Shown one piece after another: positions 7,054-15,605 of a DNA stretch of 22,534 nt (positions are counted from its first letter, which is position 1; every line of letters starts with the position of its first letter). The stretch covers positions 1 through 22,534 of the forward strand of contig JBOFDK010000057.1 in the NCBI GenBank assembly GCA_051646925.1, in the 5' to 3' direction. A program made the position numbers and the translations under genes. The stretch comes from JBOFDK01 sp051646925 (GTDB lineage Bacteria > Bacillota > Clostridia > Lachnospirales > Cellulosilyticaceae). The notes under the pieces were generated by a model. It saw only the letters and a program-made list of their open reading frames with translations. It was not told the DNA's origin and did no database searches.

Positions 7054-8040
7054 TTAAAGTAACTCAGACATGAGTTCCATTGAAGTTTTTGGAGAAAGAT
7101 AGCTTAGAGGAACATCGAATACAGATTTTGCTCCTAAAATACCTTCTTTATTCATTCTAACAGCAGCGCGAGCATAAGCTACAAGTGCGCTACCTGTAAA
7201 TTCAGGATTGCTTTCTAGTTTCAAAGAGAATTCAATGATTTCTTTGTTTTCGTTATTAAAACCAGTTTTAGCACTTCTAAAAACAAACCCACCATGTGGC
7301 ATTTTGCTATGATTAGCTTTAAGTTCTTCTTCAGAAATAAAATGAACAGTAGTATCATAATCTGAAAAATAATTTGGCATTGTTTTGATTGTATTTTCAA
7401 TATCTGCTAAATTAGCACCTTCATGGGCAACTACAAAACATTCACGTAAATGTTTTTCACGTGTTGAAAGAGTAGGGTTTTCACCATTTCTAACAGACTC
7501 AATAGCAGAATCTATAGGACAAGTGTATTGAATAGCATTTTTGACACCTTCAACACGGCGAATTGCATCGCTATGACCTTGGCTAACACCTTTGCCCCAA
7601 AATGTGTAGTCTTCACCAACAGGTAAAATTGCACCGCTCATCATACGAATCATTGAAAATAAGCCTGGATCCCAACCAACAGAAATAATACTTGTATTAG
7701 CAGAAGAAAGAGCTTTTGCATTAACAGATTTAAAATAAGCTGGAATTTTTGCATGTGTGTCAAAACTATCAACAGTATTAAAATGTTCTGCGACTTCAGG
7801 TGTTTGTACAGGAAGGTCAGTAGCAGAACCACCACAAAGAATCATGACATCAATTTTGTTTTTATAATTTAAAATATTATCCATATGTTCAACAGTTGCG
7901 GTAGATGTGTGAATTTTTAAATCTTCAGGTTTTCTTCTTGTAAAAACTGCAACTAGTTCCATATCAGGACTTTGTTGAAGAGAAGCTTCTACGCCACGAC
8001 CAATGTTACCATAACCAACAATACCTACTTTAATATTCAT
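7054..8040 (-). CDS. ddh: meso-Diaminopimelate D-dehydrogenase
   Basis: This 328-residue protein has the length and motifs of Ddh (EC 1.4.1.16), which reductively aminates tetrahydrodipicolinate with ammonia and NADPH to meso-diaminopimelate in one step for lysine and peptidoglycan. The N-terminal nucleotide-binding loop is GIVGYGNIGRG, followed by VFTRR; CGGSATDLP, VDSFDTHAKIP, SVGWDPG and GKGVSQGHSDAIRR are typical family blocks. The start ATG is set by AAGGAGG on the minus strand (plus-strand 8048-8054), eight bases upstream. The gene is alone on its strand, with its own promoter and an inverted repeat in its leader, and ends at the shared terminator. Direct DAP dehydrogenases are patchy among bacteria but common in clostridia. 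The product acts in the cytoplasm. Confidence in the function is high. Confidence 0.95.
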   Translation of the reverse strand: MNIKVGIVGYGNIGRGVEASLQQSPDMELVAVFTRRKPEDLKIHTSTATVEHMDNILNYKNKIDVMILCGGSATDLPVQTPEVAEHFNTVDSFDTHAKIPAYFKSVNAKALSSANTSIISVGWDPGLFSMIRMMSGAILPVGEDYTFWGKGVSQGHSDAIRRVEGVKNAIQYTCPIDSAIESVRNGENPTLSTREKHLRECFVVAHEGANLADIENTIKTMPNYFSDYDTTVHFISEEELKANHSKMPHGGFVFRSAKTGFNNENKEIIEFSLKLESNPEFTGSALVAYARAAVRMNKEGILGAKSVFDVPLSYLSPKTSMELMSELL

Positions 8041-8085
8041 TTTAAAGCCTCCTTGTAATTACACTGTTATATATTCCGATAAAAC

Positions 8086-8113
8086 AATAGTAGTATTCAA
8101 AAGAACTACTATT
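8086..8113. repeat. Inverted repeat at the ddh transcription start
   Basis: AATAGTAGT (8086-8094) and ACTACTATT (8105-8113) form a perfect nine-base inverted repeat with a ten-base spacer. It overlaps the last bases of the ddh -10 region and the expected start of transcription, a normal place for a repressor operator. It could also act as a 5' stem in the mRNA. Confidence 0.55.
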
Positions 8114-8142
8114 ATAATACGACGGAAAAATATGTTTGTCAA
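8114..8142 (-). promoter_or_regulatory. Promoter of ddh
   Basis: On the minus strand a perfect TTGACA (plus-strand 8137-8142) is followed after 17 bases by TATTAT (8114-8119); a TATAAT lies three bases further on. It stands back to back with the promoter of the methyltransferase gene, the two -35 boxes being nine bases apart. Confidence 0.75.
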
Positions 8143-8151
8143 TAATTCTCT

Positions 8152-8180
8152 TTGCAACTTATGGAAGGCTAGTGTACAAT
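8152..8180 (+). promoter_or_regulatory. Promoter of the methyltransferase-hslO operon
   Basis: TTGCAA at 8152-8157 and TACAAT at 8175-8180 have 17-base spacing. A six-base inverted repeat (TTAGTA and TACTAA, 8183-8200) lies at the expected start of transcription and could be an operator. Confidence 0.65.
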
Positions 8181-8213
8181 CGTTAGTAATACAATACTAA
8201 TGAGGTGAAGTAA

Positions 8214-8993
8214 TTGGAAATATATAATGATTTTGCAATGGTATATGATAATTTTATGGAAGAAACACCATATGAAAGATGGTTTGAATTTATAGAAAAA
8301 ACAATTCAAGCAAATGGTGTTAATCCTAAAATAGTATGTGATTTAGGTTGTGGCACAGGTGTTATGTGTGAAATGTTTGAAGATAAAGGATATGAAGTTA
8401 TAGGTATAGATGGTTCTTATGAAATGCTTATGATTGCAAGAGAACGTATGATGGAAGAAAATAGAGATATATTATATTTGCAACAAGACATGAGTGAGTT
8501 TGAATTATATGGTACAGTAGATATAATAACTAGTACATGTGATTGTATAAATTATTTACCTACTAAAGAAAAAGTATTAAGTATGTTTAAGTGGGTGAAT
8601 AATTACCTTGAAAAAGATGGATTATTTATTTTTGATTTAAATACAATTTATAAATATAAAAATAAATTGGGTGAACAAGTATTTGCACAACAATTAGAAG
8701 ATGCTGCATATATATGGGAAAACTATTATGATGAAGAGACATGCACAAATGAATTTAATGTGACATTTTTTATAAAAGATGAAGATGGAAAATATATAAG
8801 AACAGAAGAAGTGCATCATCAACAAGCATATACGGTTCAAGAAATTCAAGAACTTTTAGAAGAAGCTGGTATGAAGTTGATTGGCATATATGACGATTAT
8901 TCGGATACACTATATAATGAAAAGACAGAGCGGGTAACGTTTGTTGCAAAAGAATGTGCAGTCGAAGGCAAAGTCTATACTACAGAAAATTAA
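8214..8993 (+). CDS. Class I SAM-dependent methyltransferase
   Basis: The 259-residue protein opens with MEIYNDFAMVYDNFM, a common start of this clostridial methyltransferase group, and has the S-adenosylmethionine motif VCDLGCGTGVM near residues 41-51, an acidic end of strand two (VIGIDGS) and a later DIITSTCDCINYL block. It probably methylates a small molecule; the substrate cannot be inferred. The start is TTG at 8214, chosen because GAGGTGA at 8202-8208 sits five bases upstream and the family N-terminus begins exactly there. Only 13 bases separate it from hslO, so the two are co-transcribed. The protein has no membrane segment or signal peptide. YqeM-like proteins of Bacillus are a possible comparison, but I cannot confirm orthology. 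Confidence 0.85.
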   Translation: MEIYNDFAMVYDNFMEETPYERWFEFIEKTIQANGVNPKIVCDLGCGTGVMCEMFEDKGYEVIGIDGSYEMLMIARERMMEENRDILYLQQDMSEFELYGTVDIITSTCDCINYLPTKEKVLSMFKWVNNYLEKDGLFIFDLNTIYKYKNKLGEQVFAQQLEDAAYIWENYYDEETCTNEFNVTFFIKDEDGKYIRTEEVHHQQAYTVQEIQELLEEAGMKLIGIYDDYSDTLYNEKTERVTFVAKECAVEGKVYTTEN

Positions 8994-9006
8994 GGAGATG
9001 TTAATT

Positions 9007-9897
9007 ATGAAAGATTATTTAATTAGAGGAACAGACAAAGCAAAGAATTTTCGTTTTTTTGCTGTAAATACAACAGAAGCAGTTAATGAGGCAGTAACAG
9101 CGCACAAAACATCACCTGTTGTTTCAGCGGCGTTAGGACGTACTATGACAGGGACTATAATGCTTGGAGCGATGTTGAAAAATGATCGTGACCGAGTAGC
9201 AGTATCAATAAAAGGAAATGGTCCAATGAAAGGTGTTATAGCTGAAGCGGATAGACATGGTAACGTAAAAGCATACCCATTTGTACCGAATGTTGATTTA
9301 CCAAACAATGCAGAAGGAAAATTAGATGTTCAGGCAGCTATTGGTATGGGAGATTTAACAGTTGTAAAAGATATGGGGTTAAAAGAACCTTATGTAGGAC
9401 AAGTTCCATTACTATCAGGCGAGATAGCAGAAGATTTTGCACTTTATTTTGCAGAATCAGAACAAATCAACTCTGTAGTTGCACTAGGAGTATTAGTAGA
9501 TTGTGACTATAGTGTGAAAAAATCAGGTGGATTTATTATACAGGTGCTTCCATTTACATCAGATGAGGCGATAACAGAATTAGAAGAGCGTTTGAAAAAC
9601 TTTAAATCCATTACACAAGAAATGGAAAAAGGTAAAACTATAGAAGATATTATAAAACAACTTTTAGGTGAAGATGTTGAAATAATGGAAACAATGGGAG
9701 TTAAGTTTAAGTGTGATTGTTCAAGAGAACGTATGGAACGAGGACTTATAAGTATAGGGACAAAAGAACTTACAGCTATAGCAGAAGATGAGCAAGATGA
9801 TGTTGAGCTTGTTTGTCATTTCTGTAATCAAAAATATGATTTTCATAAAGAACATATTAAAGAGCTTTTAAAAGAACTTAATAGTAACAGTTTATAA
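9007..9897 (+). CDS. hslO: Redox-regulated chaperone Hsp33
   Basis: This is a 296-residue Hsp33. The N-terminal block DYLIRGTDKAKNFRFFAVNT and the later GNGPMKGVIAEADRHG are family signatures. The C-terminal redox switch is complete: C236-x-C238 and C270-x-x-C273, the four cysteines that bind zinc when reduced and form disulfides under oxidative stress, turning on the holdase that protects unfolding proteins in the cytoplasm. The frame is open upstream of 9007, but AAGGAG at 8993-8998 and the family N-terminus pick the ATG at 9007. It is the second gene of a two-gene operon after the methyltransferase and is followed by a strong terminator. An oxidative-stress chaperone fits an anaerobe that also carries a superoxide-reductase-like domain. 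Confidence 0.95.
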   Translation: MKDYLIRGTDKAKNFRFFAVNTTEAVNEAVTAHKTSPVVSAALGRTMTGTIMLGAMLKNDRDRVAVSIKGNGPMKGVIAEADRHGNVKAYPFVPNVDLPNNAEGKLDVQAAIGMGDLTVVKDMGLKEPYVGQVPLLSGEIAEDFALYFAESEQINSVVALGVLVDCDYSVKKSGGFIIQVLPFTSDEAITELEERLKNFKSITQEMEKGKTIEDIIKQLLGEDVEIMETMGVKFKCDCSRERMERGLISIGTKELTAIAEDEQDDVELVCHFCNQKYDFHKEHIKELLKELNSNSL

Positions 9898-9900
9898 AAT

Positions 9901-9952
9901 AAAAAAAAGAATTAAGCAACGATATTTATACGTTGCTTAATTCTTTTTTTTT
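9901..9952 (+). terminator. Strong terminator after hslO
   Basis: GAATTAAGCAACG (9909-9921) pairs with CGTTGCTTAATTC (9931-9943) around a nine-base loop. The stem is flanked by eight A and ten T, so it may work in both directions. Confidence 0.92.
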
Positions 9953-10023
9953 GCTTGGAACAATGGACAAACTAGTAGCATATTATAGTAGAGTATATAT
10001 TTAAAAAAAAGGAAGTGTAATAA

Positions 10024-13000
10024 ATGAAAAGTATAAAACGAAAATTAAAAAAACAATTTACAGCATTTTTAACACAGTGTACAGGTATTATGATGATACC
10101 AACTACGCCTGTGATGGAAGTTGTAGATAAAATGGTACCTAAAAGTAAACTTAAACCTACTATATTAAACATTGACTTAAATAGATTATCTAAAGAAGAC
10201 GTTTTAGAGCATACACCTACTATTCATCTTCAAAATAATACAGGAAAACCTTTAATAATTGAATGGGGCGATAATACTACATCTATATTTCCAGCTGACC
10301 CACTTATAACATCATTAGCAAAGGAATCTGAATATTTTGAGATGAAAGAATATGAAATAAAAATTATTGTAGATGGTGATGCAGACGGACAATATACGTT
10401 TGGAAATGGCGTAGTGAGTAATGAAAGGCCGATTATAACATTCGAAACGGAGAGTATAGAAAGAGATGAGAGTATTCGTGATCAAATTTATGCAACAATA
10501 ATAGAGAGACTATTGCCAAATCGTAAAAAATGGTCAGGGAATGCTTTAATTAAAATTATTGCTGGAGAGAGTTCGACAATTGGTAGAGCATCATTTTATA
10601 GATGTCGTAATCTTGAGAAAATCGATATTGCAGAGTGTGATACTACAGATGTAACTGATATGGCTGGTACTTTCTTTCAATGCTGGAGTTTAGAAGAGAT
10701 TGATACAAGTAGAATAAATACTACAAATGTTAAAGATATGTGTGGAATGTTTGGAAGTTGTGGTAGTCTAAAAACACTTGATGTCAGTGGATTCAATACT
10801 GATAATGTTACAAATATGTGTGGAATGTTTGTTGATTGTAATGGATTGAAAAAGCTTGATGTAAGTGATTTGCATACCGAAAATGTTAAAGATATGTCTT
10901 GTATGTTTGCTGTATGTATTGAATTGGAAGAACTAGAAATAGGTAAATTAGATACTTCGAAAGTTGTAAATATGGCTGGTATGTTTGCCAATTTAGAGAA
11001 TTTGAAAAAGCTTGACATAGCTGAATTTGATACTAGAAACGTTAAATATATGAATAGTATGTTTATGGGATGTAGAATGTTAGAAGAGTTAGATGTTAGC
11101 GATTTTAATACTGAAAAAGTAATAAATATGAATAATATGTTTATTGACTGTAGTAGTTTGAAAGAGCTAAATGTAAGTAACTTTAATACTGAAAATGTTA
11201 TAGATATGTCTAGGATGTTTTGGGATTGCAATAAATTAAAAGAGTTAGATGTTAGAAACTTTAATACTGAAAAAGTAACAAATATGAATAGTATGTTTTT
11301 ATCTTGTGATAGTTTGGAAGAACTTGATGTGAATAACTTTAACACTGAAAAAGTTACAGATATGCGTGATATGTTTTATTGTTGTGGTGGATTAGAAAAT
11401 CTAGATTTAAGTAAATTTGCTGATGGAGTAGTAGGTGAAAAAAGCAAGCCTACTATATTGAAAATTGACTTAAATAAATTAAATGAAAATGAGATGGTAG
11501 ATTTTACGCCTACTATTCATCTGCAAAATAATACAGGAAAACCTTTAACAATTGAGTGGGGTGATAATACTACATCTGTATTTCCAGCTGACCCAGGTGT
11601 AACATCATTAGCAAAGGATTCTCAATATTTGGATAAAAAGGAATATGAAATAAAAATTATTGCACCAGATTATACAGAAGCAGACTATGTATTTGGAAAT
11701 GGTAAAAAGAACAATGAAAAGCCAGTTATAACATTTCAATATTGTGGAGAAGTAGATGAAAATAAAGAAATAGAAGAGGATATTCATAAGCAAATTAACT
11801 TGGCAATGTTGGAAAATTTATATATAAATCGTAAATTATGGTCAGGGGACGCTTTAATTGAAGTGATAGCTGGTAACAGTTCGATAATTGGGCGAGCGTC
11901 ATTTTATGGATGTAGAAATCTTGAGAAAGTTGATTTTACAGAGTGTAATACGCTTTATATAACTGACCTATGTGCTACTTTTTTACAATGTATGAGATTA
12001 GAAGAAATTGATATCAGTAAATTTAATACTTGTAATGTTACAGATATGTGCGGAATGTTTGGTGGTTGTACTAATCTGAAAACGTTAGATATGCGTAAGT
12101 TTGATACAAAAAAAGTTACGGATATGAGTGGTATGTTTATTTTTTGTGAAAGTTTAAAAATACTTGATGTAAGTGAATTTGAGACTGAAAATGTTACAAA
12201 TATGAGATTAATGTTTTCTTCTTGTATTGAATTAGAAGAAATACATGGTGGCAACTTTGATACAAAAAAAGTTACGGATATGTTTGGTATGTATTCTAAT
12301 TTACCTAAAATGAAAACACTTGATTTAAGTAGATTTGAAACTGAAAATGTTACAAATATGGCTTTAATGTTTGCAGGGTGTGTATATATAGAATCGATTG
12401 ACATTAGTAACTTTGATACTAGGAATGTTACAAAAATGTATTATATGTTTATGGATTGTAGTAAATTAAAAACGCTAGATATAAGTAAATTAAATACTGA
12501 AAAAGTTGTAGATATGCATGATATGTTTTTTGGGTGTGATGGATTAGAAAATCTAAATTTAAGTAGATTTGATATTGAAAAATTAGAAGAAAAAAGTAAA
12601 CCTACTGTATTAGAGATTGACTTAAAACAATTACCTGAAGACAGAGTTACAAATTTTACGCCTATTTTATATATACAAAATAATACAGGTAAACCTTTAA
12701 CTGTTGATTGGGGTGATAATACTACATCTGTATTTTTAGCAGACCCAAGTGTAACATCATTATCAAAAAGTTCTCCGTACTTGGAGAAAAAGGAATATCA
12801 AATAAAAATTAATACATCAGATGATGCAGTATCAAATTATATATTTGGAAATGGTGAAATATATAATGCAAAGCCAGTTATAGTATTTTGGGAAGATAAT
12901 GTATTAGAAGATGATAGTTACATTCATACGAAAAAAGCATGGTCTGCTAATGTATTGATGGAAATTAGTGCGGGTACTAATTCAGCTATTGGTAGAGCTT

Positions 13001-15174
13001 CGTTTTATGGATGTGTTAATCTTAAAAAAGCAAACCTATTAGAGTGTTATACTAGTGATATAACTAATATGTCAGATGCTTTTTTCCAGTGCTGGAGTTT
13101 AGAAATGATTAATATGAGCAACATTGATACTGGCAATGTTACAGATATGTCAGGGATGTTTGATAGTTGTAGTAGCTTGAAAACAGTAGATGTGAGCAAC
13201 TTTGATACTAGCAATGTTACAGATATGTTCAATATGTTTTCAGATTGTAAGATGTTAGAACAACTTGATTTGAGTAGTTTTGATACTGGAAATACTACAA
13301 ATATGTCTCGAATGTTTTCGAATTGTGAAAAATTAAAAACACTTGATTTGAGTAACTTTGATACTAAAAATGTTACAGATATGGCTGAAATGTTTACGAT
13401 GTGTAATAGCTTAGAAAAACTTGATGTAAGTAACTTTAACACTGAAAATGTTACAAATATGTTTTGTATGTTTTTACAATGCAAAAATTTAGAAGAACTT
13501 GATGTAAGACATTTTGATACTGAAAATGTTATAGATATGTCAATGATGTTTATGGACTGTGAAAAATTAGAAACACTTGATGTGAGTAATTTTTACACTG
13601 AAAACGTTATGGAAATATCAGGGATGTTTTGTAATTGTAGTAGTTTAAAAACATTAGATGTAAGTAAGTTTGACACTATTAATGTTACAGATATGTCTGG
13701 CATGTTTGCAGGTTGTAGTGGTGTGGAAACGATTGATGTAAGCAATTTTGATACTACAAATATTGCAGAAATGTTTGGGATTTTTACTAATTGTAGAAGT
13801 TTGAAAACAGTGAATTTAATAGGATTTGATACTAGAAATATTACCAATATGTATGGTATGTTTTCGGGATGTATTAACTTAACAAATATTGAAGATATGA
13901 ACTTCGATACTACAAATGTTACAAGTATGGAGAATATGTTTGAGTCATGCAATAGTTTACTACAACTTGATGTAAGTAACTTTAACACTAAAAATGTTAT
14001 AAGTATGAATAGTATGTTTAAAAAATGTGAAAGTTTAGAAGAACTAGATGTGAGGAACTTTGATACTAGAAATGTTAAAGATATGAGCGGTATGTTTTGT
14101 TCTTGTAGTAGTATAAAGAGCTTAGACCTAAGTAATTTTGATACTGCAAATGTTAAGGATATGAGTAATATGTTTTATTTATGCGAGAGCTTAAAAGAAT
14201 TAGATTTGAGCAATTTTAATACTGAAAAAGTAACTAATATGGGTCTAATGTTTTCACAGTGTAGTAATTTAGAAGTGCTTGATATAGGTAATTTTGACAC
14301 TACAAAAATGAAAGATATGCAATCAGAATTTTTTATGTTTGCAATGTGTAACAAACTGAAAAAAATTACAATTGGAGGAGCTTTCAAATTTAAAGCAAAA
14401 AATTCATACTTGCCTGAGCCTGATAATAAAATTATTGCAGGGGCAGATGGTAGATGGTATGAAAACGAAACTAATGAAGCATATTTTTCTGATGATGTTC
14501 ATAAAGATGCAAAAACTAAAAAAACGTATTATGCTATTTATACTAATGAATATGTGCCAGAAATTGATAATATATATAGAATAGAACATTTAGCATATAT
14601 TTCAGGGTATCCAAATAATAAGTTTGAACCTGAAAAAAATATGACACGAAAAGAAGCATTAATAATGCTTGCTAAAGCAAGGGGTTTTTGTATAGATAAG
14701 ACGAAAGTTGAAAAGCCTTCTTTCGAAGATGTAGTAGGTAATGAATACTACGCGAATACACTTGAATTTATGAAAGAACTGAATATTATTAAAGGTTACC
14801 CAGATGGTACGTTTAGAGGTAATCAGCCGATAACTAGAGCAGAGTTTGTTGCAATGGGTGCTAAATTTGCTCTAATAAAAGGTGGTAATAATAAATTTAG
14901 AGATGTTGACGAAAACCATTGGGCTAATATATATATATCAGGAGCTTATAATATGGGGTGGATAAATGGTTATTCAGAGTTTGAATTTAAACCTAATCAA
15001 CCACTTAAGCGTGCTGAAGCTGTGTGTGTAGTTAATCGTATGTTAAACAGAAAATGCACTGTAGAGGATTTAATGGAGCGGTTAGAAGGTGATTTGAAAA
15101 CATTTGTAGATGTAAAACCTACTCACTGGGCTTATAACGATATTTTGGAAGCATCTAATTCGCACTTAGGCTAG
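10024..15174 (+). CDS. Giant BspA-type leucine-rich repeat surface protein with SLH anchor
   Basis: This 1716-residue protein is built from three modules beginning near residues 44, 475 and 859. Each module opens with a beta domain (QNNTGKPL, WGDNTTS, FPADP, YEIKI, FGNG) that looks PKD-like, then a cap (WSGNALI, IGRASFYGC, LEK). It continues in 26-residue BspA/DUF285 repeats of the type FDTxNVTDMSxMFxxCxxLxxLDVSN, in 10, 8 and 17 copies. Three S-layer homology domains follow (about 1512-1555, 1566-1620, 1623-1675; GYPDGTF, ITRAEFV, HWAN), and a tail WAYNDILEASNSH typical of clostridial SLH proteins. SLH domains bind secondary cell wall polymers, so it should sit on the cell surface; BspA repeats in other bacteria mediate adhesion. 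The N-terminus is basic (MKSIKRKLKKQ) with only a weak hydrophobic stretch, so the signal peptide is not typical. GGAAGTG at 10011-10017 supports the ATG. It is a single gene ending at a terminator. The binding partner is unknown. Confidence 0.92.
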   Translation: MKSIKRKLKKQFTAFLTQCTGIMMIPTTPVMEVVDKMVPKSKLKPTILNIDLNRLSKEDVLEHTPTIHLQNNTGKPLIIEWGDNTTSIFPADPLITSLAKESEYFEMKEYEIKIIVDGDADGQYTFGNGVVSNERPIITFETESIERDESIRDQIYATIIERLLPNRKKWSGNALIKIIAGESSTIGRASFYRCRNLEKIDIAECDTTDVTDMAGTFFQCWSLEEIDTSRINTTNVKDMCGMFGSCGSLKTLDVSGFNTDNVTNMCGMFVDCNGLKKLDVSDLHTENVKDMSCMFAVCIELEELEIGKLDTSKVVNMAGMFANLENLKKLDIAEFDTRNVKYMNSMFMGCRMLEELDVSDFNTEKVINMNNMFIDCSSLKELNVSNFNTENVIDMSRMFWDCNKLKELDVRNFNTEKVTNMNSMFLSCDSLEELDVNNFNTEKVTDMRDMFYCCGGLENLDLSKFADGVVGEKSKPTILKIDLNKLNENEMVDFTPTIHLQNNTGKPLTIEWGDNTTSVFPADPGVTSLAKDSQYLDKKEYEIKIIAPDYTEADYVFGNGKKNNEKPVITFQYCGEVDENKEIEEDIHKQINLAMLENLYINRKLWSGDALIEVIAGNSSIIGRASFYGCRNLEKVDFTECNTLYITDLCATFLQCMRLEEIDISKFNTCNVTDMCGMFGGCTNLKTLDMRKFDTKKVTDMSGMFIFCESLKILDVSEFETENVTNMRLMFSSCIELEEIHGGNFDTKKVTDMFGMYSNLPKMKTLDLSRFETENVTNMALMFAGCVYIESIDISNFDTRNVTKMYYMFMDCSKLKTLDISKLNTEKVVDMHDMFFGCDGLENLNLSRFDIEKLEEKSKPTVLEIDLKQLPEDRVTNFTPILYIQNNTGKPLTVDWGDNTTSVFLADPSVTSLSKSSPYLEKKEYQIKINTSDDAVSNYIFGNGEIYNAKPVIVFWEDNVLEDDSYIHTKKAWSANVLMEISAGTNSAIGRASFYGCVNLKKANLLECYTSDITNMSDAFFQCWSLEMINMSNIDTGNVTDMSGMFDSCSSLKTVDVSNFDTSNVTDMFNMFSDCKMLEQLDLSSFDTGNTTNMSRMFSNCEKLKTLDLSNFDTKNVTDMAEMFTMCNSLEKLDVSNFNTENVTNMFCMFLQCKNLEELDVRHFDTENVIDMSMMFMDCEKLETLDVSNFYTENVMEISGMFCNCSSLKTLDVSKFDTINVTDMSGMFAGCSGVETIDVSNFDTTNIAEMFGIFTNCRSLKTVNLIGFDTRNITNMYGMFSGCINLTNIEDMNFDTTNVTSMENMFESCNSLLQLDVSNFNTKNVISMNSMFKKCESLEELDVRNFDTRNVKDMSGMFCSCSSIKSLDLSNFDTANVKDMSNMFYLCESLKELDLSNFNTEKVTNMGLMFSQCSNLEVLDIGNFDTTKMKDMQSEFFMFAMCNKLKKITIGGAFKFKAKNSYLPEPDNKIIAGADGRWYENETNEAYFSDDVHKDAKTKKTYYAIYTNEYVPEIDNIYRIEHLAYISGYPNNKFEPEKNMTRKEALIMLAKARGFCIDKTKVEKPSFEDVVGNEYYANTLEFMKELNIIKGYPDGTFRGNQPITRAEFVAMGAKFALIKGGNNKFRDVDENHWANIYISGAYNMGWINGYSEFEFKPNQPLKRAEAVCVVNRMLNRKCTVEDLMERLEGDLKTFVDVKPTHWAYNDILEASNSHLG
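10633..11415 (+). repeat. BspA repeat array of module 1, 10 units
   Basis: Ten tandem units of 26 codons (78 bases; the first has 27) run from the glutamate of ECDTTDV to the lysine before FADG. The last units are the most alike (FNTEKVTNM, FNTEKVTDM), which suggests recent unit duplication. Confidence 0.9.
11941..12567 (+). repeat. BspA repeat array of module 2, 8 units
   Basis: Eight tandem 26-codon units start at ECNTLYI and end before FDIEK. The fifth unit has lost the usual cysteine (MYSNLPKMK), at the same position as unit five of module 1 (MFANLENLK). This supports duplication of whole modules rather than growth by single units. Confidence 0.9.
13042..14379 (+). repeat. BspA repeat array of module 3, 17 units
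   Basis: Seventeen units start at ECYTSDI. The last has a three-residue insertion (MQSEFFMF) and leads into a closing strand ITIGG. Module 3 has about twice the repeats of the other two; its extra units closely follow the consensus, so expansion was probably recent. Confidence 0.9.
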
Positions 15175-15219
15175 AAAATAGTTAAATTATAGTTTAAAAG
15201 CTGAATAAAAAATTTTAAA

Positions 15220-15283
15220 AAAGACCCTATAGATATAAATACTTTGAAAAAAGGTTATAGTCTATAGGGTCTTTAATTGTTTT
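15220..15283 (+). terminator. Terminator after the BspA-type gene
   Basis: AAAGACCCTATAGA (15220-15233) and TCTATAGGGTCTTT (15261-15274) are perfect 14-base arms. The 27-base loop can extend the stem through TATAA/TTATA, and an interrupted T run (AATTGTTTTT) follows. Confidence 0.85.
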
Positions 15284-15605
15284 TATATTCTTAGGTGTTC
15301 GGAATTTTTGGTGTGTTAAAAAGAGTTAGGTTCGTTATGACGTATATATAAGATTAAGTACATAGCATATACAGATAAAGAGAGATGTGAAATTTAATAT
15401 AAACATAAACATAAAAATAATAAATTTACAAATATCGAAAAATAAAGTAACAAAAATAATAGATAATGCATATTATAAAAGAGGTAAAAAATTATAACCT
15501 AAATAATTTAATCTGTATAAATATCAAAAAAAATAGATTGAATATCCTAAATAATTAACAGCGTGAGTACGTAATAGGTAGGAGGGCATAGTTATCGAAA
15601 TTTTA
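15284..15605. other. AT-rich stretch without a gene
   Basis: No open frame, RNA gene or clear sigma-A promoter is visible. CCTAAATAATT occurs twice (about 15499 and 15546). An AGGAGGG at 15580-15586 belongs to the following ytxC-like gene. I cannot rule out a sporulation-type promoter, which I could not identify by eye. Confidence 0.5.

Noticed and set aside
8941..9006. Upstream start of hslO at 8941
   Set aside because: It would overlap the methyltransferase by 53 bases without a ribosome binding site; AAGGAG at 8993 and the family N-terminus fix the start at 9007.
10633..14379. CRISPR-like regular repeats
   Set aside because: The 78-base period is coding, in frame and degenerate at third positions, with no unique spacers. 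It is a protein repeat.
10677..14387. Several long minus-strand open frames inside the BspA-type gene
   Set aside because: They repeat with the same 78-base period as the sense repeats, lack ribosome binding sites and encode low-complexity S/L/N-rich sequence. They are shadows of the repeat codons.
14372..14584. 70-codon plus-strand frame near the end of the BspA-type gene
   Set aside because: It is out of frame with the clear SLH coding region and encodes no recognisable protein.
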